Below are positions 23,920 to 34,100 of a stretch of 64,000 bases of DNA, one piece after another. The stretch's first letter is position 1, and every line of letters begins with the position of its first letter. The position numbers and the translations under genes are program-made. The DNA lies in NCBI GenBank assembly GCA_025890175.1, contig JANPYM010000006.1, positions 1 through 64,000 of the forward strand. Reading direction: 5' to 3'. The notes under the pieces are model-generated. The model ran no database searches and was not told the origin of the DNA. It saw nothing but the letters and a program-made list of their open reading frames with translations. This DNA is from Ciborinia camelliae (Eukaryota > Ascomycota > Leotiomycetes > Helotiales > Sclerotiniaceae).

Positions 23920-23927
23920 TTTACTTC
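23920..23927. repeat. Target-site duplication TTTACTTC (right copy)
   Basis: Identical to 7054-7061 and directly adjacent to the right terminal repeat ending at 23919. Confidence 0.8.
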
Positions 23928-24005
23928 ATTAAAAATCCTATCTCAAGTAGAATATAACCTTTGTATTGAATAATTCTTGCAACTCTACAAAGCATGAAAG
24001 ACTTA

Positions 24006-24169
24006 GTGTTGGATAAATCACGTGCCTACCGCATGCAGCGCACGCAGCGGCACCCCCGCGCTAGCGGGCTTATATAGTTGATCTGTAGCATAGTTTTTTA
24101 GAGCTTCGAGCCAAATACACTGCATACTATAGTACATTTGTTCTCCATCGCCCATGGTGATTCCAACAC
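24006..24169 (-). mobile_element. 164-bp MITE, GTGTTGGAAT ends, TTA duplication
   Basis: The ends are GTGTTGGAT and ATTCCAACAC, flanked on both sides by TTA. The interior includes a CCCGC-GCTA-GCGGG hairpin and matches the reverse complement of the MITE at 25466 along most of its length (shared blocks such as ACTATAGTATG and TATGCTACAGAT). TIR plus 3-bp TNA duplication is the PIF/Harbinger pattern; the superfamily is inferred. It lies immediately 3' of the SSP-2 gene. Confidence 0.65.
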
Positions 24170-24252
24170 TTAGATTCATTTTCCTCCTCCTTCAACATCA
24201 CTCTATGAACACTTTACACGATTTGCCTGCTCCCTTTTTCTCCAACCTGAAT

Positions 24253-24630
24253 CTATGATGCACACTTTGCACGATGCTTTTGTTGGAAAACAGTAGCACA
24301 CTTGTATGTTCCTAATGAATCACAAGCAGCACCGCCTTCGTTGGCTTTGACATGTATTGGATCCCATAATGTATAATCAAAACGTTCGGCCTTTGAGCAA
24401 ACGGTTGCACAATCTTGGTTTTTGACTCGAGTATCCTATAAAGTGAAATGAGATTAGCCTTGTTTTATTTTAATAATTGTTTATTTGATATTTTCAGCTA
24501 AAAGAGTAGAGTTGTTTACCTTGGCCAAACAACAATGAGAACCATCTGTAAATAGACATTGACAATATTTGCAAGCTTCAATGTTGACAATTCCAATAAT
24601 TAAAAATGAAGCGAGAGTAAAAAGTTTCAT
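24253..24630 (-). CDS. Small secreted cysteine-rich protein (SSP-2), 97 aa, two exons
   Basis: Exons are complement(24520-24630) and complement(24253-24435), with a GTAAAC donor and TATAG acceptor. Residues 1-19 are a hydrophobic signal peptide ending in IEA. Ten cysteines at 20, 23, 25, 33, 34, 46, 50, 75, 83 and 95 align one for one with SSP-1 (2009-2446). Shared blocks are EACKYCQCLF, HCCLAKDTRV and a YKCA motif near the C terminus. Intron position and phase are identical, so the two are true paralogs in opposite orientation on either side of the 16.9-kb block. The coding sequence shows no RIP damage. The start directly follows a region of tandem repeats. It is probably a secreted effector-like or antimicrobial protein; function unknown. 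Confidence 0.85.
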
Positions 24631-24639
24631 TTTGAAGAT

Positions 24640-24852
24640 TAACGATTAACGATTAACGATTGGAAAAGGGTGGAAAGGGGTGGAAAGGGGTGGAAAGGGG
24701 TGGAAAGGGGTGGAAAGGGGTGGAAAGGGGTGGAAAGGGGTGGAAAAGGGTGGAAAGGGGTGGAAAGGGTGGAAAAGGGTGGAAAAGGGTGGAAAAGTGA
24801 GGAAGTGAGGAAGTGAGGAAGTGAGAAAGTGAGGAAGTGAGGAAGTAAGAAA
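24640..24852. repeat. Tandem repeats just upstream of SSP-2
   Basis: Three copies of GATTAAC-type words are followed by about 12 copies of GGAAAGGGGT and then seven copies of an 8-mer GTGAGGAA. The arrays begin only about 10-20 bp upstream of the SSP-2 ATG, so they occupy its leader or promoter. Confidence 0.9.
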
Positions 24853-25199
24853 GGATACAAGTAAGAATATAAGAAAGTGAAATAAAAATATTATTTTTGA
24901 TATAAATCATAATTACTTTGATTAAAGATTTCTTATTTGCTTAATTGTAATTTATTTAGACTTTTCTATTAGTATTAGATCTAATATCATTATATAAATT
25001 CTAAAATAATTATACTAAATATATAAACTATACGAATCTTTAAAAGCTTAAATTAAACCTTTTCGAAAAGTTAGAGATTAGAAAAGCTTAGGGTATGGCA
25101 TTTGTATATCACAATTTTTTTTTTATTAATACGAAAGTATATTTTAAAGATTTAATCTTAATAGATAAGAATAAGAATCTAAGATAGTATTATATCTAG
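24853..25199. other. AT-rich spacer
   Basis: No gene or clear repeat is seen. Confidence 0.6.
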
Positions 25200-25304
25200 G
25201 GCTGTTACGATGCTAACGCATCGAGAGTGAAATATTATGTATTGCTTAAAGAGCCTCATTTCTATAAAGGGCTGCGCCCTTTATATGCCTGAGGCAGTAC
25301 AGCC
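25200..25304. repeat. Nested multi-branch inverted-repeat structure
   Basis: The outer stem is GGCTGT (25200-25205) with ACAGCC (25299-25304). It encloses one hairpin CGATGC-TAAC-GCATCG (25208-25223) and a second arm GCCTCA (25253-25258)/TGAGGC (25290-25295). The second arm itself encloses a perfect 10-bp hairpin TATAAAGGGC-TGC-GCCCTTTATA (25263-25285). All pairings are mutually compatible, giving a cruciform or structured-RNA shape. I do not recognise an RNA family. Confidence 0.75.
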
Positions 25305-25465
25305 ATACGGTCTAACGAGGAGAGATGGCTGATATCCAGTAGATCTCAGACGGTTCGTACGGTATAATTCATATGATTTATATTCCGACAATATTGAATA
25401 ATTTTGAAAGTTTCAATATATTATAAGTTTTAATTTATAGAATAAATTGATTATAAAGTAGATGA

Positions 25466-25644
25466 GTGTTGGAATTACTATAGGTGGTAAAGACGGATAT
25501 ACTATAGTATGTAGTGTATTCGACTCAATTTCTAAAAATATATGCTACAGATTGATTCTATATAAGCCCACTAGCGCATGCTAGCGCCGTGCAGCCAGGC
25601 GCCGTACAGCATTGGCGCGCCGTAGTTATATGATTATTCAACAG
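25466..25644 (+). mobile_element. 179-bp MITE, second copy, TGA duplication
   Basis: The left end is GTGTTGGAAT, the right end ATTCAACAG, and TGA lies directly outside both ends (25463-25465, 25645-25647). The body is homologous to the MITE at 24006-24169 in inverted orientation, with a more diverged GC-rich right half (CTAGC-GCAT-GCTAG hairpin, GGCGCC words). Confidence 0.6.
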
Positions 25645-26194
25645 TGAGTTTTGACGTGAAACAGGGGTTTGGCTCAAACTTATCATCTGGTACTATAGTA
25701 TTATATACCTTATAGATAAGTAGCGTAGCTCTTAGAAAAACAATACCACAGCTTTTATAACCTATAAATTTCATTGCCCCTCAATTATTAACAAGTTAAT
25801 TATTCTAAACCTTCAAAATTGAAGAATGCTCAAGTCCAAAAAGAAATCGTAATCTTATAATTATTATTTGAATTTATTAAATACTTTCTTCACGGCTAGT
25901 AAGTACTGAGTGATATCTACTGGATATAATACAACCTCGAATGCGTACCAAGCTCTGAAATTGTTCAAGTTCTATATCCAAAACAATGTCTCGATACATT
26001 ATGAATTCGTATAGATTCACTTATACATGTATTATTCAAAAAACAATACATGAATAACACTATATTGAGATGTATAAATAAAATACTCGATATCTACGAT
26101 GTCAATATTTCATCAAACCATAAAAGAACACACAACATACAACTGAACAAAGAACATCATCAACTGAACCAACAACACATAATAGATTAACAAA

Positions 26195-26410
26195 ATGCCT
26201 ATCTTCTACCAGCACCAAATTCATCCACTAGGATATGCTTGTCCGACCTGTAAGTATCGGAAGGTAAAGTGTTGTGCGTGTGGAAGTATCGGTTACCAAA
26301 CCATTGATGGTGGGTGTAACAGATGTGTAATTTATTTAACCGGCCCTACGTGGGATGGAAATGAGGATGTCACATGGATTGAACTTGAGGAGTGCCCCCA
26401 CTGTCGCTAG
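26195..26410 (+). CDS. Small CxxC-rich protein, 71 aa
   Basis: The ATG follows an A/C-rich leader typical of fungal 5' UTRs (AACAACACATAATAG). The protein has nine cysteines at 16, 19, 26, 27, 29, 41, 44, 67 and 70, forming CxxC knuckles at 16/19, 41/44 and 67/70 plus CC-x-C. This is the pattern of a zinc-binding ribbon or DnaJ-type cysteine-rich fold. No signal peptide is present, so an intracellular protein is likely. The TAG stop overlaps a GTAAGT that could be a splice donor (possible acceptor at 26447), but that intron would be only 38 bp, so I keep the unspliced form. The family is not identified. Confidence 0.55.
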   Translation: MPIFYQHQIHPLGYACPTCKYRKVKCCACGSIGYQTIDGGCNRCVIYLTGPTWDGNEDVTWIELEECPHCR

Positions 26411-26481
26411 TAAGTATGATTGAAATCCTTTAGTCAACTGACTACAGTAAAAGAGGGAGCCAAAAAAAACAAAAACAATGT

Positions 26482-26545
26482 TGTTATAAAATAGTTCTAC
26501 ATTACACTAGCTTCGATTCCATAGAACTTAGCTCGATACAATTAT
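26482..26545 (+). repeat. Dispersed short repeat, copy A (diverged)
   Basis: It shares TATAAAATAGTTCTACA, ACACTAG and CTCGATACAA with copies at 30921-30976 and 43853-43905, with an insertion in the middle. Confidence 0.6.
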
Positions 26546-26599
26546 ACAATAAGTTCAATAAACAAAAAAAGCTAAAAAAAAAAGAATTTCTTTGTTTTG

Positions 26600-27341
26600 T
26601 ATCTCTTTATCTCAAATGACAAAGGCTTTTCAATTTTTTATCTAGTAGGCTAGATATTTCTTTTAATAATAACTCATTATATATAAAAAAACACTCCAAT
26701 TTTTCAATAAAACATATAACCAATTGATTTCTCTTAATGTCCCGTAATAATGAATTCTTGCTTGGACCCGCGCACTATTCGAGCCTTCACTGTTAAGGAA
26801 CCTCGCTACCCCCATTTTGTCATAAGTTTGAATCATAAACATTGTATCCCAAGACTTCGAATCTGATCTTGATCTGAAAGCCAAAACTTAGAGATTGAAA
26901 AATGTTACGAGGTAATCTAAAGCCCCTGATAGAGAAACCAGACTATTTGGTTTTATGAATACTTTCGAATATTTAGGAATCTCATAGAGAGTACCAAGAG
27001 GCATTGTTATCATCTCACATTTTCTGTTATGCCCCATCCGAGCCACAACCCACACAAACTACGCTCCGAAGATTGTCAAAGAGACTCTCTCTACTGATCC
27101 AGGTAACTCGAAGTCTGGGAAAGTAAAAGGGTACTTCCTTAAACCTGATCTCTCACAGTTTACAAATTTCAAGGCCTCAGTTGTCCAAGTCCCATAATGT
27201 AAAATATAAAACCTTCGCTATCAACTTTTAGTAGTATACTCTTCCAGATGTCATGAAGTTTGATTTTACTTGACGGTGATTGAATACAAGACAATCAAGA
27301 CAATCATAATTTTCATTGTACCTTTTGTAAAAATAAATTGC
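26600..27341 (-). pseudogene. Unidentified coding remnants
   Basis: On the minus strand 26663-26884 reads as 73 codons with plausible composition, but it has no recognisable domain and its C-terminal end looks non-coding. Nothing supports a full gene. It may belong with the fragment at 27950-28105. Confidence 0.25.
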
Positions 27342-27349
27342 ATTGTACA
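27342..27349. repeat. Target-site duplication ATTGTACA (left)
   Basis: Exact 8-bp match to 27741-27748 on the other side of the 391-bp element. Confidence 0.85.
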
Positions 27350-27740
27350 TAGACTGCGCAACGGGGCCCCGCAGGGCGGGTACAAATAATTTGCAAATAA
27401 TTTGTACGGGATGGGTTAATAGGTTATTTACAAAATTGTGAATTTTTTGTAGATTTTTAATAAATTTTTGATAGATTTTGTAAATGTCATTTATTTTTTG
27501 AAACTATTTATAATTTTTATATTAATTTTTATATTAATTTAATATATTTATATTATTTATAATTTTTATATTAATTTTTATATTATATTTATAAATATTT
27601 ATGAAACCTACGGGTAGATAGGTTATTTGCAAATAATTTGCAAATAACCTGTACGGGGCGGGTAGAAGGTCTTGTGGGTAACCCGCGGGGCAAATAACCC
27701 GCGGGTACCCGTACGGGGCGGGTATTTTTTGCGCAGTCTA
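27350..27740 (+). mobile_element. 391-bp MITE with 12-bp perfect TIRs (hAT-like)
   Basis: The terminal inverted repeats are TAGACTGCGCAA (27350-27361) and its perfect complement (27729-27740), flanked by the 8-bp duplication ATTGTACA. The element has GC-rich subterminal blocks (GGGCGGGTAC, CCCGCGGGTACC) and an AT-rich centre with TTATTTGCAAATAA palindromes. It carries no coding capacity. The ends define the family that also borders the 7062-23919 block. An 8-bp duplication points to the hAT superfamily. Confidence 0.85.
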
Positions 27741-27949
27741 ATTGTACAAATGCAGAAACTACTAAAACCGATGAATAAACCTCGCAAACTTGAAATTGAT
27801 GCTTATCATTAAAAGAAGTAAACCTTCCTATGTATTCATACTCCAGCCAACTTGGATTGACCTAACAAATTGGCACTTAAAAGGAACTGGTTTGAGTGGA
27901 AGTTGATGAAGAATTCCGCCGGATTAAGCCACACTACGATACTTGAAGT

Positions 27950-28105
27950 TCATGGCAGTATCTTAGTAATCCTTACCATCACATTGATACCAGTTGTAAA
28001 ATGACCTGTTAAATATCCAACACTCATGCGATGACAATCATTCTCATCTGAATTTAGTAAAGCGAAACGAGGAGGACCAGATGCCCAACAATCGGCTTCG
28101 ATCAT
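27950..28105 (-). pseudogene. 51-codon coding fragment
   Basis: The frame opens MIEADCWASGPPRFALLNSD and closes at TGA. Composition is protein-like, but no neighbouring exon can be joined. It is probably an exon remnant of a decayed gene next to the 391-bp MITE. Confidence 0.3.
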
Positions 28106-28341
28106 AAAAATATAAGTAGCAAGCTATCTAGTCGCTTACTGATAAAGCTACACCTTCATCATACCAAGTTTCGATGGGCAAACAACCCGAATGCTACTGG
28201 TATGCTCAGGTAAAAGTTGGCCTATTCAAGCACGGTATCGTTATTTGCAAGCACGGTGATATGTCAAATCTTATGGAGAAGTAGAAACATTCATATTGAT
28301 TCAGGTCGATTGTCAAGCTGCTACTGCCTTAATCATCTCGA

Positions 28342-29021
28342 CTAAGGGCTATATTCTTGTGTATGGTGGAAGGGAGCAGAAATGTCCAAGTTGGTTGAAT
28401 GCAAATAGATGTCGGAAGCCAATAACAAAACTATTGCTTTGCACTCCTTGGTGATTGTACCCCTTAACATCCTTTTCCCCAAACTCTCGAGATATCTATC
28501 GTCTTCCATCTGACTTTTCTTGAAGCCCGCCATTCCATTCCGATATATGCGGAGACCTTGACATACGGTACTTATGATTCCCATCATTTGACCCTATTAA
28601 CAATTCGCAAGCTACACCTCTCACTTGTCACATCCACATCCATTGATTTCTTCTTTAAAGTTCTTTTTCTTAACCTGATATCATCTCCTAAATTATCCAT
28701 ACTGGCAGTGGAAGCATTGTTCCGCCCCAGAGAATTCCTCCTCGAAATCAATATGTCATTCATGCCTTTGCCACCTATTTCCCAATCCGTCCGCTTCCTA
28801 CCTAGAAGACAGAGACATCTTGCGTTTGCACATGGAACTTCCAGTGAGGCTCGCGCATCTTGTCTGAATTGACAATTATTGGCTTCTTTTTCTCCGACAT
28901 CTTGGGTTTGCTGGTGTGAGAATAGTTTATATTTTTTGATTAGCTCAGGACAGATAGTTATATGAGTGGTAATACATGAGCAGTGACTATATCTCTGTAT
29001 TGTGATGAGACACATGTTCAA
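28342..29021 (-). pseudogene. Two overlapping frames, unidentified decayed gene
   Basis: Minus-strand frames of 145 codons (28584-29021) and 81 codons (28342-28587) overlap slightly in different registers. A third frame inside starts MSEKKKPIIVNSDKM and stops after 32 codons. The segments look coding-like, but no splice sites join them. I recognise no family. Confidence 0.3.
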
Positions 29022-29569
29022 ATGTTATTGTGTAGACTACTTTGTATGTAGTGGTGGGTTGGTAAAGTTGATGGGCTCAAAAAGAAAGTCTTGTTGCGGG
29101 GATTATAAAGCAGACATGGTACGGTGTTAGGGACCAATACGATAGGTGCGACTAGATATTACATATAGCCCCAGAGTCGTACACTTAATAAATCAACTCT
29201 TCCACACCTAAAGTGGTACAGCTGATCTGACGAAGAAAACTTGTGACGCATCTTAACTTATTTCCCAAATGAGTGAATCATAAGGGCAATCTTTGAGAGT
29301 TGAGATGATTGTACTTTTCCCTCTGTAAAGTGAGGGGCTTGGCATCAAGACAAAGTGAATACAAAGTGACACGGAAAAGAACGGAAAAGAACAACTGTTG
29401 GAATTCACGCTAAAAATGGCTACAAGTGAAAATACAAAGTAACGCGGAAAGGAACTAATGTCGAAATCCACACTTGGAAACAATTATCTACAAGTGAATC
29501 ACAGATTCAACATCCAACAAGACACAATCATAATCATTCCATTGCCCCTAACAACTAAATCGGCTCACC
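29022..29569. other. No supported gene
   Basis: Unique sequence with a near-duplicated phrase (AATACAAAGTGACACGGAAAAG, then AATACAAAGTAACGCGGAAAGG) at about 29355 and 29430. Confidence 0.5.
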
Positions 29570-30150
29570 CTAATATCGTTCGTGGGCAAGCTTACCCAGC
29601 AAAAATAGTCTGCAGAAAAAGGCTTTGTACATCCAGTATTTCAATTCATCGATCACCCATCCTAATGTAGCGCCAACTCCAGCGAAGAGATGTCGAGGTG
29701 GATTCTTCCAAAGGCTTTTCCCCACAACACTCTTGGTATATTCTTCCACTGGCATGCCTCCGATTTTGACCCTGGACTCGTTGATATCGGATTCGATTAA
29801 CTTGTATGGAGAACCTATCAAAGAACAAGTTAATATGATATATAAGAAAGGTTCAAAGATAGTCATTGACAAATCCTAGTAATATTTCCATCTGATATCT
29901 CAATCGACATAGCCATGCCAACTGTACCTGGGGCCACATTGAAAATAAGAATCCCAAAAGTTTGTGGTTTGAGCTGCAAGGTCGATATATGCGAGTGCAA
30001 TTCGGCTATCGAGGCATTGTAGAGAGAGATCGGGTTGGGATTGGCATGTACCCCTCCGTACTGCTCGAAAATGCGATCCGACTTTCAGGCACCAGCTTTC
30101 ACTGACAGCGGAAAGAAGATTCTAGTGATCTCAACTATCCAAAGTATATC
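29570..30150 (-). pseudogene. Short-chain dehydrogenase/reductase remnant
   Basis: On the minus strand pieces of a classical SDR are readable in order. A FFPLSVKAGA-like helix lies near 30105. A segment SLYNASIAELHSHISTLQLK (about 30000) corresponds to the usual YxASKxAL helix, with the catalytic Lys position altered to Ile. IFNVAPGTVGMAM corresponds to the VxPGxV loop. A C-terminal tail (29570-29872) with GGMPVEEYTKSVVGKSLWK is typical of the fungal AYR1-like group. The pieces occupy different frames and include stops; the N-terminal Rossmann GxxxGxG is not found. Nonfunctional. Confidence 0.55.
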
Positions 30151-31119
30151 TGTGCCGAGAACCTTTAGAGCCAATTCATAGTCGCGTTGTATGGCGAGAG
30201 AGAAATATTAGTCGTACTCCGGTATTCTGGTAGAGGATATCGAGAATCCTTCAAGTGACAGCAGATGGTATTCTTTCGTACGCTGGTTGAATTGAGGGGG
30301 GTGATGGCGAAATGGTGAAGTAAAAGGCAGAATCTTATCTCAAGGTATAAATGTGAGGGTTGATTTCGATAGTCTGGTCTGATGAGAGGACGACATTCCT
30401 GTCATAGATTGAAGTATATGTTGTGTTCCGTGATGGAGACGGATCCCATACTACCTTGAGCCGTGGAGAGTCATTAATAAAGGCCAGCAGGGGATTGTTA
30501 ATCAATATAGCAATGAACCAAGTGAGGTCAGTAGATTGGTAACTTGTACTCAATATTAATGAAGATGAAGATGAAGATGAAAGCATCAGATCAGTTAGGT
30601 TTCTATCTGTACCTACTGTGTGGTACCTTCTAAAATAATTTAGCGATTAGATTTAAGGTTACTCCGTACTGTAAGGTTAATCAGTAAAGGGGCGTGCGCA
30701 GGCTGAACAAGGCTTAACATAAGGTACCCACCACAAATTAATTCATCTATCAGCAGCAATAATATGTATGTATCTTCATGACTACTAGTGTACAGCCAAC
30801 TGTTCGCTCAACTCATAATAAATATAAATCCTATATATTATTTCGAATCAAACTCATCAAAGTTGAATGAACTGAAAGCTTCCATTCATAAAAAAGTTCC
30901 ATTCATAAAAAAGGACTATAAAATCTTTTGTTATTGTTGTGTATCGAGCTAGTGTATGTAGAACTATTTTATATCAACAAAATCAAAAGGATATCTCTCT
31001 GATTAGTTCATTTTAATTCATTGATATCACCATGATCTCAATACTTTAGTACCCCTAAACCCTCGGAGGCGGGTTCCGAGTCCAGACGACGAAACCAAGA
31101 AGCGAAAGGGTAACCAATA
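30151..31119. other. Spacer with dispersed repeat copy B
   Basis: No gene is supported. The reverse-oriented copy of the dispersed repeat (TGTGTATCGAGCTAGTGTATG then TAGAACTATTTTATATCA, broken here for length) lies at 30921-30976. A GATGAA triplet run is at 30559-30582. Confidence 0.6.
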
Positions 31120-34100
31120 TTAACTTTTGTTCTCTCCCTCTCTCTCTCCCTCCAAGTCACTACCACTGGCAAAAAGTTCCCAAACACTCTTTGGAGCCTC
31201 GTACTCACTCTCCGCACATACACCAACATAATCCATATCCAAACCAAAAGCCCTAGGACCACCCATTCTCAAGCCCTCCTCCGATGTCCAAACCTCGGGT
31301 GCTTTTAAAGCGATAACACTAACCCTGAGTCCATATTTATAATCTGATATACCAAGTGGTGCGCCATTGGCAATATCTAGGAAGACGATTAAATCCGGAC
31401 AAACTGCCAAGACAATATCGACTTCCCCTGGTTTCTTCAGAACGGCACATAAGTTTTCGTTCTCGAATTCGACATATAGTGATGATGTAGGTTCAGTAGT
31501 GGTTGATGTAGGTCCAATAATATGATCCAACAAGACGCTGCCTCTTGTGAAACCTTCGGCTACCTTTCTCGTAACACTCACAACTTTACCAGTGAAGAGT
31601 AATGTTCCGTTTTGTGATTGAATGAGAGCGTTAACTGGATTCGCCTTTTTGGAACGAGCGATTGCAATTGACCGACCAATTTGCCATGCCCATGAATAAC
31701 TATTAGATGGAAGTGTTCTTGCTTCTTTGCCATTTATTGGATTGACAACCATTCCGGACAAGGAACCTTGTTTGGTGCATGCGTCGCGCATAAGAAGTTC
31801 TGCTTCCTCGTGGTCATTTGAGGTTACGAATACTTCGGTACCTCCGCATCCATTTGCAACAGCTGCCGGAGTAACAGAAACACCATTCAAACATCTTACA
31901 GTCTGCCATACCATAGGATATGCTCGTGCCACACAATCACTATCGAGAGTAGGTTTTCCAAATCGATGGGCAGCGAGAAGGGCTTCGAATGAATTCATAC
32001 CACCAATCTCGTTTGGTATTGTTGCGTCAAATGATGAATGACCAGTGGTTGACATGAGAGCTTTTATTGTATCGGTGATTCTGAAAATAGTAGTTAATAT
32101 GTGAAGAGAAATGGGAGACCATTGAACCATGAGAGAGAACATACTCATTGAGACCGGGTATACGTTCCAGATAAACAGTTGGTGAGCCCTACAATAATTA
32201 GTAACCTCACCAGATGATTTTCATTTAAACGTACCATGAATCCTGCCGACATAATCAACGCATCATCAGGAATAGTGTCTTGTCTCCTAATCCTCAATCC
32301 CTCACCATTCTCTAGCGCAATCAAACAAGCAATATAACTCGGATATGGTTCACCGCAACTTCCCACTGCTAATATTCCTGTGCCATCCACAAGAAATTTC
32401 AGATCAATATCTGAAAGATGCCAAATATCACCCTCGATCCGTGGACGATAAGATTCAACATCAATATGTTCAAGAACGTCATAAGTTGAGGCTTTTGCAT
32501 CAACAGGACTATCTAAGCCACTTGCACTATATCCCGAATCTGGTCTTCTGGGTTTGACGGTCGATATCGATATTTTAAAAGTATTCAAGTCCCGAACCTT
32601 TTCCCCAGTATTTAATAAATCGCCAACGACTCGAACGACCAATTGTGTGGATCCATTCGTAACATAACTAATAGGTAATGTATCGACTTCAACAACTTCG
32701 ATAGTTTTTTCGTCACCACCTGCAGCAACACATCTTTGGATTGCGAGTAATTTTGCCTCTTCAATCTCCTCCTCTATGGTTTTTTCCCCGGGGGTCACGA
32801 CGGTATCAACATGCCCACTGATCTTTCCAATCTAGAGATTTGTGTTAGTACCATGAATAGAGCATGTGGGAGGAATTTAACTTACGGCGGCTCCAACTGC
32901 ATTTGCAACTTCTAAATACTTTGGTCTGATCACCTCTCCTACTCCGGCAATATCCTTTCCTACTATAATACTACCTCCACCTACAAGGATGACTCTAACA
33001 TATCCTTGTTTAGTTTTAACTTGATCAATCGCATCTTCCAAAGCTCGTTGGATTTCCGAATGTCCACCAGCTCTAAGTTCATCGGAGATAATTTCAGTCC
33101 TTTCATTTGACAAAACAAGATCGGTAGCCTAGATATATAAGTCTTATTCTCAGATCTCATAAAAGAAAAGTTCATACCGTCAAGATTTGTCCACCAAATG
33201 CAATACTCTGCTTTTCTAGTCTGGGCCCCACAGAATCTGGTCCAACCGTCGTTTTCCCCGATTTTGTGGTACGTATTAGTGATCCACCGCCCAATGCAAT
33301 GCTGTGAACATCAGGAATTGTGAAATTAGTCCGAACACCTGCAATTTTGACAAAGGCAGCGGATTGTCTGGGATAGCCAGATTTGAGAAGAGCACAAATA
33401 TCAGTGGTAGTACTAAAATTTGTTAGCGAAATCTCGGTGAAACCTAAGATGAATACTTCTTACCCTCCAACGTCCACTACTAAAACTTCACTATCACCCT
33501 CAAGGTCCATAAACCCATTCTTAGCAAGAAGTGCAGCACCCCTTGCACTATTAGTTGGACCGGAAGAAAAGCATCGGACTGGATGCTCCGCAGCCATCGA
33601 TGCTTTACTTAAAGTTCCATCATTTAATGTAATATAAAGGCTTGCATTCCCAAGGTCATGCACCGCGTGTGTGAATCCGGCAATAACATGACGAGCAAAT
33701 CTTCTCAAACTTGCATTCAGAATGCTAGCATTTTCGCGCTCAAGAAATCCTATTCGTCCAATGGTATGTGAACATGAAATATCATATTCTGGTCCTAATT
33801 CTTCGGAAAGGACTTTTCGGGCGAATTCTTCTTGAGCTGGATTGGATGGAGAGTATATACCAATAACTACAACACTTGATACTGATTTGGATCTGATAAT
33901 TGAAGCTTGTTCTCGAAGTTGTTCAATATTTACCTCTGATATCGGAGTACCGTCGACTTGAGCTAATTAGTACCTTTGTGTGTGATTTTTAAGGGTCTCC
34001 AAAACGTACCTTGAAGACCACCGTCAACATAACCACAGTGCCCTTCCATTAATCTCCTTAAAGTATTAGGGAAGCCAACTAATAACTTTAGTATTCGGAA

